From Phoronis australis (lineage: Eukaryota > Phoronida > Phoronidae): 64,000 nt of DNA. The notes below the pieces were generated by a model that saw nothing but the letters and a program-made list of their open reading frames with translations, made no database searches and had not been told where the DNA came from. The stretch spans positions 1,079,133 to 1,143,132 of the forward strand of contig NMRA01000059.1 in assembly GCA_002633005.1 (NCBI GenBank). The letters are read 5' to 3'. The stretch's first letter is position 1. Each line of letters opens with the position of its first letter. The position numbers were made by a program, and so were the translations under genes. This document shows, piece after piece, positions 9,807-22,689 of the stretch.

Positions 9807-10081
9807 ATTCAGGCAGTCAGTGTAGTCTGACATATTCAGGTAGTCAGTGTAGTCTGACATATTCAGGCAGTCAGTGTAGTCTGACGTATTCAGGCAGCCA
9901 GTGTAGTCTGACGTAGTCAGGCAGTCAGTGTAGTCTGACGTATTCAGGCAGCCAGTGTAGTCTGACATATTCAGGCAGCCAGTGTAGTCTGACATATTCA
10001 GGCAGCCAGTGTAGTCTGACATATTCAGGCAGCCAGTGTAGTCTGACATATTCAGGCAGCCAGTGTAGTCTGACATATTCA
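9807..10081. repeat. 27-bp minisatellite, block D (about 10 units)
   Basis: The last block of the array starts with the shared variant series and stops mid-unit at CATATTCATG, where single-copy DNA resumes. Confidence 0.95.
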
Positions 10082-10336
10082 TGTGTTGGTTTCTATGCGG
10101 GGATTAGGTCACAATATCTTTAGGTCAGATGTTCTGTTTGGATTGATTGGGGCTGATGTATCGTGAAGTTTTTTGAAATAAGAAAAGCGTATCGTAACGC
10201 AAGATGATTGACTTCCACATAAGAAAAGGTTCTGTAACTTAAGGAGCTTGAATGAAATTAAAATGTGCCTCAATTTAGAGAAATGGTTGTGCTATAATAT
10301 CTGGGATAACATATATTTCATACATGTCTTATTCCA

Positions 10337-10778
10337 CAAGGCTTGGAATTTTCCGCGGAAACGCTTTTTGAAATGTTCTGTCCGCGTATTTTATTATATT
10401 TCCGCGTAAAAAATCGGATTTGATATAAAATTTCCTTGGCAAATTTCTTTCTTACTGCGGCGTTGCTGACGACTTTCACCTCGAAAAGCGGAAGTTGCTC
10501 TTTATGTTTCGAAGGAACGTAAATTGTCAACATTGCCGGTGCATCTGGGATAGCGTGGTGGATTTCTTCAATGACGACTCGTGTGATTGTAAACCACAGT
10601 GACAAATACTGCGGCTCTGCAGCCAAAAATGTGTGGAGGTGGGAGTGGCGGACGAGCTAAAAAGTCCTCCCGATTTTTGTCGGCAAAAGGTCCACATCGA
10701 CTATTTCAAGGCCGGGTGCGCGCATGTTTTGGGCCATAAAAAATTCCGCTTTTTTGTCATTGGTCATTCCAAGCCCCG
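10337..10778. mobile_element. 442-bp transposon, independent diverged copy
   Basis: A relative of the three 510-bp copies, with internal deletions (part of the left CCGC region and the poly-T/CAGACG segment are missing) and scattered substitutions. The ends are CAAGGCTTGGAAT and ATTCCAAGCCCCG. It is flanked by ATTCCA on both sides (10331-10336 and 10779-10784), a different 6-bp duplication from the other copies. This shows it is a separate insertion and confirms the element's boundaries and duplication length. Confidence 0.9.
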
Positions 10779-12014
10779 ATTCCATGTGAAAATTTGCTCA
10801 CATTTGTTTCCGGGGGCAGTAATTGAAAATTCCAGGAATAGAAAGTAATTTGTGTGATGCACACGACAGGGTGTCGGTATTCGTTTTTCGGTATCGTTAT
10901 TCGCCATCTGAGTTTCCAAGGTTTGAAGGCAGTTGGATATGAATCTGCATTGCCAAAATGTCACTCTACCATCCAGTTCATGTTACATCATTTGTCCTTC
11001 AGGTATATCTATATATGTATAAATATCTAAATAGCCTAGCAACACAACACTACTGAAGTAGTATGTCATCACCTAAGCTTGTCTGTGCATAATGACAATG
11101 TTTCTGTCCTCACTTAAAACCAGGTTCTGTATCCCTCTGGGCTCGAATGTTGTTTTGATTGTCGGCAACCCCGTGGAGGTCAACCAAAGTTGAGGAGGTG
11201 TCCCTATGAAATGACAGGCACTAAAGTGTTATTGGCAGGTCACAGTTGGAGAACTCGTGCTTGAAAGACAGGATTAAGGATACAAAAAATTTCAATTTGT
11301 TGAAAAAGCAATTACTCTGGCTGTGATTGCTCAAATGTTCCCCAAATGATGCTCAATGACAGCTGTGTAACACACATTGTATAGTTTTTATTTCTTTATT
11401 TTTTCCACTGTTTTCTATTGAGAAATGAAATTTTTTTACTATAGATAAAATAGTCCACTGTACGAATATTAGTGAAATTGTCATAAACTATAAGGTATCT
11501 TTGAGAGAAGACTTCGCTTAAGCTTCGATTATTGGCAATGACAATGGTTCGGTGAAATGAGTTTAATTGACTTACTTTTTTGTTGTCATTCTGTTCTTGA
11601 ACGCTGAAATGTCTTCAGTTTAGTTCACATGGCATAACAGTAAAATATGATTCTACTGAGATTCTCAAGAGTTATACAAGCATGGAGAAGATATCATTAT
11701 ATAGTATAGTATATATAGTACACTTGACCTCAACAAACAAGTGAGATGAAATGTTGCGCAACTTTAACTGTGCACTGAGCTTTTGAAAAAAAATTGGTAA
11801 GTGGCAATTTTTGCAAAACTTTTGGTTCAAGTTCAGGCAAGGAAAGTTTGTTTTGTGTGCAGTGATTGTTCGATACTCCATCAGACTGTTTACATTGAAC
11901 AAACAGGTCTTAGGAAACACGACATAGTAAAAGCGCGCTCCAATTTTGGTACAAATTTTTATTTCTTAATGGCTTCTTTTGTCATGCGAATGGCCACTGA
12001 GTGTCAAAATATTA

Positions 12015-12105
12015 TTTGACTACATGACTATATGACTACATGACTATATGACTATTTGACTACATGACTACATGATTACATGACTACATGACTACATGAC
12101 TATAT
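12015..12105. repeat. 9-bp repeat array (ATGACTACA/T)
   Basis: About ten tandem copies of a 9-bp unit, ATGACTACA or ATGACTATA with variants. Confidence 0.9.
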
Positions 12106-14558
12106 CTCTGATGCAGAACTGGAAAATGGTAAAGCGTTAATTTCATGATACTTATTTTATGAAAAACACATGGAAAAATAAAATTGTAGTTGTACTCGGC
12201 ACTGCGTGTGGTGAGATTTACGGTAGACTTGTCATAAGCAAGATTACATTTCTTGTACTATGCCATCTTTTCAAGACAAAATTAATACAATTTGTCGTGT
12301 AACAGATGGTTGATTGTGATGTCTGGCTGATTAGAATTATTTAATGTGTACCCCCTGTACCCCACACTGAATATTACCTGTCCCTGTGTTCAGGTATGTC
12401 AGTAGCAACAGATGTTCCTCTTATTCAACTGTCCAGTGGTAATTAGCTCTCTTTGAACACAGATGGTCAGTCTGTTCTCACAAAGTTCCACCACTGAGCA
12501 CTGGACAATATACATACTGTATGAACCTAGGACATCACAACTATGATGGGGCTATCATGGCACATCTAATAAGAACTAACCTGGTTGACAAACATTTATC
12601 TCACCTTTGGAAAGGTATTTGAAGGTTCTGCCATTTTCAGTTGTCACAATTAAGGTGGTTTGCTCTGTTTGGTAATCAAATGAGTAATTTTGAATTTCTC
12701 CTCTCTTCACTGCTGGTCCTACACCAGGTCAAAGTTCACCTGCTTGGTCCATTTGACTAACTTCTGTCTCCTTACCAATTCTGTTTCCATTTCTGTTGTT
12801 CATGAATTAAGAAATTCAAATAAAAATAGAATATCTTTGAACCATGACATGAATATCATTGCATCTTAATACGAGTTGTGTGTCGAAAAGTGAAATGTCT
12901 AATTTTGATGTGTTTTGCGTACAATTTATTTTATGATTTTTAATGAAATAGAGGCAAAATAGTCTTTGAGTAATATACTGGTAAATATTTTGTAAATTTC
13001 CTTTCATGGTTGAGCTTTTGAAAAGAAACAGCATCAAAATCACGAAACCTGGAAGTGAATCTCAACTTGTTTGTGCTCAGTCATATTTCAGTTTCATTGT
13101 CAGGGTGACTAAAATAACTTGTTGTTCACACTGCCTAAAACACTATCATTTTTTCTAATACTTTTGCCAATAGGGAAAGTGATAGTAATTTGAATGGTTG
13201 CAAGTTTTACTTTTTCTGGTGGTTGGAGGGGAGGACACTTGCATGTAATAATTTAGAAATCAATTTACTTCAGAGAGTGAACATCATTTGACATCAATTT
13301 TCTCCTTGAAAGTGATTCAGGGTGAGAAAACTAAGTTTCCCCTGGGGATGGTGACCCCTGTAGGGCAGAAATGCTAGCATTTCTACCACTGAAAACTGCC
13401 AGTGTTCTCGCCACTGTGAACGAAGTAAAAGACATTCAATTTCGTTAGAGCTTACAGTTGTTTCGGAAGCCACAGTGATAATGTGTTTCCGCTTGTTGTC
13501 ATGCTTTCTCTTGCTGTTGTGATTGTAGCGTGATTGGATGGAAATTTTGTGAAGGCAATTATTTCAAGCTGTTGCTGTCAAAGGATATCGTGAATAGCTG
13601 ACAATTTGCCACATAATTACCTGACCAGTAGTTATGTTATTAGTCAATTGTTTTCATAGATAAAGAATTGGCAGGTGAATTTAACAAGAGGACCTGTGTA
13701 TTAATAGGGCTTCTATCTGTTGCATGATGTCATGGTGACAATTATAATGGGTTATGGTCGTGTATTTATACTGAGACTCCACCTGTAGGTCCCTGGTCAT
13801 ATTATTTTGCTGGGACACTTGCTTATCTCTTTGGCAAGTCTTGCATGGTGTGGGTTGCTAGTTGTCCGAAGAATTGGTTTTTAAGTTTTGAAGTAGGATA
13901 TTTAACACTTCCAATTTTACACAAGTGGTCAGTGTCTAATATGGTGCTTGCAGGCACTGTTTTTGGAGTGTTAAACCATCTCAGATTCAGCTTTAAAGCC
14001 ATTATGAATCATGCTCTGGTGTTAAAAACATCAACTTTCTCCATAGTCTTATTTGCCCCTGGCAACTGACTCTTTGTAACTCACATTGGCAGGCATACTT
14101 CATGAGCCTGTTCTAAAACAATAACAACCTGTCAGTCCTTCTCAAAACATCATCTTTATTCTGCCTTAGGGTCAAAACTAGAATAGCTTAAAAAAGTCGG
14201 TTTTTGACTGAAGGCTCAAATTTATCACCTTTTTGTATTTTGAACCTCCCAAAGCTTTAAATGATATTTACGGTAAAATCTAATCAAATATGTCCGAGAC
14301 ATGAAATTTTCTTTTTCATTTTTTTAAAAATATATTATGCTTTGTGGTGTTTGTGCTTACCACCAGACACTGTTTTAGAAACTGGGCTGTCACAATAGTG
14401 TCAAAAGTTTTTGAAAATTGAAACAAAATCCGTTTTGGCAATTTTTCTTGGTGTTATTTTACGGTAATCACCAACGTGAACATTTTAAATGCTTTTCATG
14501 TTTTCTTACCTTTTGGGAATATAACCAATACAGCGGCAACATCATGAAATATGTTTTG

Positions 14559-14574
14559 TCACTAGGTGGCGATA
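14559..14574 (+). promoter_or_regulatory. CTCF-core-like motif
   Basis: TCACTAGGTGGCGATA matches the bilaterian CTCF core (CCAsyAGrkGGCrs) at 12 of 14 positions; the mismatches are the first and last bases. It lies about 100 bp upstream of the 44-bp array in the large KCNQ intron. A motif match by eye is weak evidence of binding. Confidence 0.35.
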
Positions 14575-14672
14575 GTGTAGTTGGTGGACTGTTAATGTTT
14601 AAAATTCTTTTGTGGATTTGATGTATTGGGATGTTCTCAGCTTTATTTTTGTAAATTCCTTGCAACCATCAA

Positions 14673-15422
14673 ATTGTCACTACTCTGCAGGTGGGATATT
14701 CAAATGGCTCACACAAATTGTCACTACTCTGCAGGTGGGATATTCAAATGGCTCACACAAATTGTCACTACTCTGCAGGTGGGATATTCAAATGGCTCAC
14801 ACAAATTGTCACTACTCTGCAGGTGGGATATTCAAATGGCTCACACAAATTGTCACTACTCTGCAGGTGGGATATTCAAATGGCTCACACAAATTGTCAC
14901 TACTCTGCAGGTGGGATATTCAAATGGCTCACACAAATTGTCACTACTCTGCAGGTGGGATATTCAAATGGCTCACACAAATTGTCACTACTCTGCAGGT
15001 GGGATATTCAAATGGCTCACACAAATTGTCACTACTCTGCAGGTGGGATATTCAAATGGCTCACACAAATTGTCACTACTCTGCAGGTGGGATATTCAAA
15101 TGGCTCACACAAATTGTCACTACTCTGCAGGTGGGATATTCAAATGGCTCACACAAATTGTCACTACTCTGCAGGTGGGATATTCAAATGGCTCACACAA
15201 ATTGTCACTACTCTGCAGGTGGGATATTCAAATGGCTCACACAAATTGTCACTACTCTGCAGGTGGGATATTCAAATGGCTCACACAAATTGTCACTACT
15301 CTGCAGGTGGGATATTCAAATGGCTCACACAAATTGTCACTACTCTGCAGGTGGGATATTCAAATGGCTCACACAAATTGTCACTACTCTGCAGGTGGGA
15401 TATTCAAATGGCTCACACAAAT
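14673..15422. repeat. 44-bp minisatellite, 17 identical copies up to a gap
   Basis: Seventeen head-to-tail copies of a 44-bp unit (containing CACTACTCTGCAGGTGGGAT) appear identical and run into a block of Ns. The unit has no stop in any forward frame. Because 44 is not a multiple of 3, all three + frames stay open across the array, giving three overlapping long but meaningless reading frames. Confidence 0.98.
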
Positions 15423-15675
15423 NNNNNNNNNNNNNNNNNNNNNNNNNNNNNNNNNNNNNNNNNNNNNNNNNNNNNNNNNNNNNNNNNNNNNNNNNNNNNN
15501 NNNNNNNNNNNNNNNNNNNNNNNNNNNNNNNNNNNNNNNNNNNNNNNNNNNNNNNNNNNNNNNNNNNNNNNNNNNNNNNNNNNNNNNNNNNNNNNNNNNN
15601 NNNNNNNNNNNNNNNNNNNNNNNNNNNNNNNNNNNNNNNNNNNNNNNNNNNNNNNNNNNNNNNNNNNNNNNNNNN
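15423..15675. other. assembly gap (253 N)
   Basis: An unresolved stretch adjoining the 44-bp array. The array probably continues into it, so its true length is unknown. Sequence to the right is single copy. Confidence 0.99.
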
Positions 15676-17933
15676 TAAGGAAATATATTTCTGATTATAT
15701 AGGAGACTTAAAGGTTTCTAACTGCTATAAAGAAGGTCCACTTTACATGAAAACATAAAAAATAATTCTACAAAGTTTAACTGGAATATTTAAAGGAAAT
15801 GTGCTGAAAATAGAACAGTAAGTCTACCAAGGAGGGGAAAGAAAAAGAGAGGCAGCCTGTTAGGTTGCGTTTACAGAAGCACTTAATTAGACATATAAAG
15901 ATTACATTACATGAACTCTATGCAACATAAAAATGTGTGAGAGGAGACATTCAAACGTCAAGATAAGTCATTAGCAATCTGTCTTGTTATCATTTTATTT
16001 TGATTTACCAAAGGGATTTCTAGAGATTAATTTGATGTTTGTTCACCAGTTGTGTACAAGATATTTTTTCAAGAATGATATATTTGTGTGTTTGTGTAAA
16101 ATCTACAGACACTGCGAATACCACCTTCTAAACATAAGAATTTCGAGTTTCACGGCAGCAACTGTTTTGAACATCATCTATCAGAAATACTTGAGTTAAG
16201 TCTCACCAATTTAGTACACAATATGGTGGACAAGTAATTTCTTATTTTCTCACTTTTTCATAAAAGATTTGTAGCACAAAATCAAAATCGTTGTTTTTGA
16301 TATTGTAAATGATGCATTGTAGTCACAAAAATACAATGTTTTTAAAATTTTCTGGGCAGTCAGTAACATTAGAAAAACCTTAAAACTAAAATGATTATCA
16401 ACCTGGCGACTGATTCTTCTGAAATTCGTGATATTCAAAGTCAAAGAGTTTAGTCCTGGCCATGGAGAATTGAAGGGTAACAAAGATGTGGTAAACCAAT
16501 TCTCTGTATACTGCTGGTAGACATGGTAAGTGGACACTGTATTTATTACCATTATCATGTTTTTCCTCAAAGCAAGGGTGCAGTTGATCTGTTAGGACTA
16601 TGTTATCTGGGTGAAAGTGATGGCCATTGATAATTAATGCTCCCTGTTCCAGCCCTCACTGTCTCCAGGAGAATATGACAGCTTATGATGACTGTCTTGG
16701 GCAGTCCTGTCATCTTGACCTGTCATCTTGACCTGTCATCACCCTGTCATGGCACTTTTGGAACTTGTGTACTTGCAGGAATTTGGTGTTTCACCTTAAA
16801 GCCATATCAAACTGTGAGAAAACCAGTGTTTTAATCAATGCGGTGTTGGGGATCTCCTTGTTTTTGTTCCAGGGTTGTGCAATAGAACAGGAATATGGGA
16901 CATTAAGTGCCATTAGTGCTTTTGATAACACATGATAACACCATGCTTTGACTGAAGTTATTTGTTTGGATCTACTGCAATATTTCATCATCGCCAGTTT
17001 GAAGTTTGCAATTCTGGCTTGACCTACTTTGCATTATGTGTCGTGCACATGTTATGTATATTGAATATCATGCTCCAGTGTGCCTTCAGTCAACAACACA
17101 TCAGGTGAGCTCAAGAAAAATGTCAGTTATGTTCCACTGGTTTATAGTATTGGATAAAAATTGTTTCGGTATTTGTGTAGAAAAACTTGCAAAGCAGAAT
17201 CTACAAAATATAATCACACCAAAAAGGTAGAACAAACATTAATATCTGATTCTCTCAATCATCCATTTTCTGATTTTTTTTATGTTCCCTGCTTCTCTTT
17301 CAGTTGTTCTTCAGCTTGTTTATTGCTTTCTGGGACTTTCCTAGTTTTCTTCACATTCTTTTGGTAATATTCTGCTACACACAAGAAACCCCTACTCAGT
17401 TACATTTCATTCAAAATGTGGTTGGGTTGGCTCATGGTATCTTAGATCCCCCTGTTAAAGCAAGAGTTGCAGATAAATGCACCAGGTAGTTGAACCCATC
17501 TCAATGGGAGTGTGCCAATTAAGTGGCTGTTGCTAGTTTGTTTACCTGTCTGCTTGGCTTATTGTCCCATTCATCCTGCCTGGCCACAAAACACCTTGCA
17601 TTTATTGTTCTACAATACCTATCTGGAGATTTCCATCTCTGGTGTCAGCGGTGCACAATCTGCTTGCCCAACGACTGCATGCCCTCATTGAAATGACAAA
17701 ATATTGGCTTTGGTTTTTTGTACATAATTACTTTTTTGTCATGTGTCTGATGATGCTCAGCCAATCCTGCTGATTGAGATCTGTCCCAGAATTTTATGAG
17801 ACCAGTATTAATGGTGAATCTTTGCAACACTCTTTTAAGGCCTCAGACAACAATAAAACGAATTTCACATTGTCCTACAGTGACTTGCTTCTTGTTCGTC
17901 TGCGTTTGCTCTTTAGTTTAATGCAGTTTTTCA

Positions 17934-18107
17934 AAACATTATCCACTGGTAGCTGTAGTCTAGAACTTTATCCACTGGTAGCTGTAGTCTAGAACATTAT
18001 CCACTGGTAGCTGTAGTCTAGAACTTTATCCACTGGTAGCTGTAGTCTACAACATTATCCACTGGTAGCTGTAGTCTAGAACATTATCCACTGGTAGCTG
18101 TAGTCTA
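17934..18107. repeat. 29-bp tandem repeat, 6 copies
   Basis: Six copies of a 29-bp unit (ATCCACTGGTAGCTGTAGTC core). Copies alternate mainly between AACATT and AACTTT at the junction. Confidence 0.95.
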
Positions 18108-18294
18108 GAACTTTAATGTAGAAAAGAAGGAATTTGCCACAGCATACCTTTCATAGAAATAGTGATGAAAAGACATTAAATTACATTTCACTTGTCAGCC
18201 ATACTGTGTCTTAAACTGGTGATATTTCACTGTAGACACATAACTGGGGAATTGTGGGTTTAGATGCTCCCTTTTATACACCTGCCATCCTTGA

Positions 18295-18389
18295 GTAGAC
18301 ATGTTCCTGCTTTGGGATGTCAAGTGTTGATGTGAGCAACTGGGTAGACATGTTCCTGCTTTGGGGTGTCAAGTGTTGATGTGAGCAAT
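18295..18389. repeat. 49-bp direct repeat, 2 copies
   Basis: Two adjacent copies of a 49-bp unit starting GTAGACATGTTCCTGCTTTG, with few differences. Confidence 0.9.
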
Positions 18390-20158
18390 GATTAACCCAT
18401 GTTGAAGTGTGATAAAGTGAGCTACTGGAGGTATGTACACTCCTAGTGTTTCGAAAATTAATTTGCAATAATAATTCTAATGTCAGTTTGTAACATCCCT
18501 GGGGGGGAGGGGTTTATCGGGTGTTACCATCATTTAGAGGGGGATTAAGTGTGTTATCTTAAGGTTCATGGTGTGACAGTAATCACTAGTAACACCTGAG
18601 TACTGATAAGGGCAACAGAAGGGGTCTATTCCAAACTTTATCACCCAAAGGTCACGTAAGTTGTGATTGTGTAATTGTCATCTCTGTGATAGAACTCTTT
18701 AATTTCTCTCTTGTGGAGGTAAGAAAGTTGTTCATGGAATGATGGGCATGCTGTATACTTTTGAGTCTTGCGAGCAATTTTATCATGCATTGAATTTTGC
18801 AAGGCATATAACAGCGTCGTCGTGATTGTGAATGACTGCAGTCTCTCAGAACGACTTGGTGGTTGTTTTGTTGTTGAATTTATAACTGACAAACGACGTA
18901 TTTGGAGCAACATATCTTTTTTGAAAAGTATTGAAAAAAAATCTAATTTAATTTGTCCACTTTTAATTTGTGTCTGAAATTGGTGACATTTTATCATATT
19001 GGTCGTGTTGCATCAAAATTTAGCATTTGTAGTGATAATTTTGTTATGAAATAGTGGCAATAAACAAGAGGTGTTTTATCTGAAAAGAAGCAGGATAATT
19101 GTTTGATGAATTGTGGGTAAATACATCAGAATCCAAATGACACTGTAGTTTTTCTTTACAGGATTGATAGTGAAGCAAACGCATCATTAAGTCCTCTTCC
19201 TTGCTGTCAAACGTGCCATGTCTGAGTATGATAAAGTTCCCTTAATGTATGACATAATTGGTGAAACCCAGAAATTTTTTATTTTATGAAAAATTTTCAA
19301 GAAAAACAAGCAGGAAGAAAACTTTACTTCATTATTTGCACAATGAAATTCTTATCGTTGTTAGCATTATACAGTGAGCTATTGAAAAATGAAAAATGGC
19401 TGTTTGGGCAAATTAACTTTGTCCGAATTTCAGGTAACTTTACCATAGTTGCTGTGCTCCAGATCTCCATATTATCCCAACTGAGTTTTTCATTTGGTTA
19501 TTTGTACTTTTAGAAATAGATGCAGTGTATTCTAAGATGTGCTTTGACAAGTTGCTATTCAGGGTTTTATGGATGTTATGGGTGCATAAATCTGTCAGGA
19601 GACATGGAAGATGCAATAAATACTACAACACCCCTGACAACGGTCATGTTTCATTGCCAGCTGGGGTTTGTTACAACCCCTCTGTTTACACTGACTTGTC
19701 GCACACTTCCTGTCTCTACAACTGATGTGTAAAAAAGTGTGACCCCAGACAGGGGTCATACTATGTGTGTTGATATAGTATCAGGATCTCCTGAAAATGT
19801 CCATGTTAGCTCTACAAGTACTGCTTAATCATGGACAGTTTGTAGAAGTGCTGCATGATGTGTTGCCATCTTTCAAAAATTACTACATAGGCTCAATAAA
19901 CATTGGTATGTGAAACTTTTGCAAGGATTTTTGTACACTTATAAACTTCCCTTAAAAATTCGCACAGTACTTGTCATATTGTTTTAAACAGTTGTGTGCG
20001 AATAAAACAGAAAGTAGTTGGGATCTGTTCATATTTTGGGTCATGTGTAGGTTTCTTTTTGCACAATAGCTTCCTATTGTCAGCTTTGTCCATTTCGCAC
20101 AGTAAGTAAGGTAGGCCAGTGTATTGCATTCTGTAATCATTGTTAACTATTTAAAAGA

Positions 20159-20610
20159 CCTTTCACACTAATGTCGACTCGACAATGATGTTTTGGGGAG
20201 TTGCGGTCAGTATGAACGCTTGACTTCAGTCCTGGAGCGAAGTTAACAGCGCCGGTCAACTTCGCAGTTACCAGGTGGATTTAAGAGCAGAGCGTCAAAG
20301 CTGCGGTGCAGTATGAACAGTCAACTTCGGTCCCATCGAAGTTATCGCCAGGTGCCACTGTTATCATCGACAATTACAGAGTATTGTCGTCGCTAGTAGT
20401 TGCTTATATTTTGCTCTAATTATCACCAATCGAATTAAAAATAAGTTTTATGTCGGCTCATGTAAATGTTCCCAAATTGTCACTTTAAAAAAATCTTAGC
20501 GTGCAACGCTACCTCACGATTACTTCAATGACAACAGCGCCACCTACCAATTACTTCGAAGTCTGTTAACTACTGAAGCCAGTATGAACAGTTTAGTTAA
20601 CTTCCCAGTA
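20159..20610. mobile_element. MITE-like dispersed repeat, copy 1
   Basis: A stretch of about 450 bp is shared in order with 29489-29940. Shared landmarks include GATGTTTTGGGGA, a GCGGTCAGT-GAAC block, TAGTTGCTTATATTTTGCT, TCACCAATCGAAT, AATAAGTTTTATGTC and an AAATCTnAGCGTGCA block. The left end CTTTCACACTAA matches the reverse complement of copy 2's right end (CTTTCATACTAA), suggesting short terminal inverted repeats. No coding capacity. The right boundary is approximate. Confidence 0.75.
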
Positions 20611-22639
20611 TACATCCACAAATTAACAAGGCTTTACTAAAGTTCTTGCCATGAATTTGCACAAACTGTGTGTCACAGCTTGCTATGCTGTCACAACTCT
20701 TAGTCTATGTTTTGTTTTCAGTGTGATTAATTAGCATTTTTCTCCCTAATCTGTCACTGAGCAATTGACACTCATCGCATCCTTCATAGAAATGTCAGAC
20801 AGAGATCTCACTTTACCACCATGTGCTGCTACTGTGTGTAAGTGTTACTGGCGACATTCTCTGCAACTCCATGCAGACTGACACTGGGCGTCATGGCTCT
20901 AGTCAAGGGTCTGTTTTCACACTCCAATAAACCTGCAAGAGACTTGCTGATTAGATTATGTTATTGTTTTTGTCTAGTGGTGAATAAATAATAGCGTGCC
21001 AACTTTTTGTCATTGCTGATCATGTAATGGGATCTGTTATGTCTGCCTGGTCGCCAGTTGTGGGACATGGTTCACTCTCATCCTGAGCAGTGGGCTGGAA
21101 GTATCCAGTCTTAGAATTATAACAAATTCTTTCAGTTGAAAAGCTGGATTTTCTTGAGTAAGAAGGTCACAGATATGTGAAATTTCAGCAACCATTTCCT
21201 GCTGAAAAGTAGGACCGCTTTGAGTCCAGCTTCCTTCAATTTTGGCTTATTTTAAAGCATCATTAAACCTGCGTTCCATTAAAGAAATTATCTTTTGATT
21301 TAGACCACTTTCTCCTTCACTGGTCTAAACTTGTTCCTTTTTGAGATGAGAAGTGATTTTCAAGTCAGTGTGGCGTAGGGCAAATGCGGTTCAGCTATTT
21401 TGAGGTGGTGCTGGTTCGTCAAAATAGATAGAAGCAACAAGGTTGAGTATAACTAGTTGTATTGTAATAAACTACAGATCGCGAAACAGGGCATAACATG
21501 TTTTTGTCGTGATAGATGGGCCCAAAAATCCTCCCCTCATTTTCGTGTTGCTCGAAATTCCTGAGTAAACCTTGTGCCTTTATTTTGCCGATAAAATACG
21601 ATTTCACGTTAATACACATTATCTGATGACGTTAAGATTAGAGTTGCCTAACAAAGCAACACTTCTGTTTTCACTTTTTCGCTCGTCGTATGGATTTAAA
21701 CTAATAGAAGATTCAAAATCTTCATAAAATTGTGACCTCCGTATGTGCTCTCTACGTAAATATCGGTGAAGTTTTAGTTGAGGTCGCGTCCATCAGATCA
21801 GCCAAGTTTGAAGTAATTTTCATATTACTACACAGTAAAGTGGTTTCCTTTGTTTTGAATTTTATATCTGTTAAGAATTCAATTTACGTTTATAATTTCA
21901 AAGTAAAAACAGAAAAATAGGGTGTAATATCAGTAAACCAAATTCCTGAGGAAACGACCAAAAATCCCGAATTTATGAATCCACAACGGTCTAATTTGCA
22001 CAGCCACTGTATTCTAAGTAATCCCTTCTCGTGGGTGCACATGTGTGAGCTGTAAAGTTTAGTCATTTTTTGCCGTTTCAAATTTTTGTCTTAAAGCGAA
22101 TTTCCCGATGAAAATCGGAAGAAGAATGACAATAATGTCAAGAGTTAACGATTTTTGTCGGTAGTCATGGCGAAAATCTGGAAGGAAATTTGGTAGAAAA
22201 ATGACACTAAAATTGTTGAAAATCTACCGAAAGTTTTTGCTTCAAAATTCCATCTGTTTTCCACGAGAATTATCGTGAACTTTTTCAGACCACCACATTA
22301 CGATCAATGCTGAACGGCGGTTCAACCGCGACATAGTTATTTGGTGGTTATACCATCCACAAACACGTGTGTGTTACAAGTTCTGTACCCGTGTTCATTA
22401 AAAACGAATTGTAGAAAGAGTATATTGGAGCAATCGAACGTTATAAGCGACAGGTACGTTAAAATGTGACTCAATTGTGCTTTTCCTGAACCTTCTAATT
22501 CTGTAGATTGATTGGGTTAACTAAACAGACTTGTTGAAAAAGTGTTGTATTGTCACGCGGTGTTATTGTATCGTAAATTTGACCGCCGAAAAAAGTTTCA
22601 TATATGAATGTTGTGTTGACGTTCAAGGCATCTCACCAT

Positions 22640-22689
22640 TCACTTAAAAGTAGTTCCACTGCCATCACTTAAAAGTAGTTCCACTGCCA
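22640..22689. repeat. 25-bp direct repeat, 2 copies
   Basis: Two adjacent identical copies of a unit containing CACTTAAAAGTAGTTCCACT. Confidence 0.9.

Noticed and set aside
7314-10081. CRISPR-like array
   Set aside because: The repeats have no unique spacers, the period is constant at 27 bp, and the genome is animal.
7869-10082. Long - strand open frames reading a repeated MSDYTGCLN nonapeptide
   Set aside because: They follow from a 27-bp repeat whose period is a multiple of 3. They are interrupted by transposon copies and have no non-repetitive coding part.
10318-10626. 102-codon - strand frame over the 442-bp transposon copy
   Set aside because: It starts inside the element and runs out through its left end; it is not kept in the 510-bp relatives and shows no transposase motif.
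14612-15758. Three overlapping + frames of about 350 codons
   Set aside because: All three are the same 44-bp repeat read in cycling frames and run through Ns; no real protein is open in three frames.
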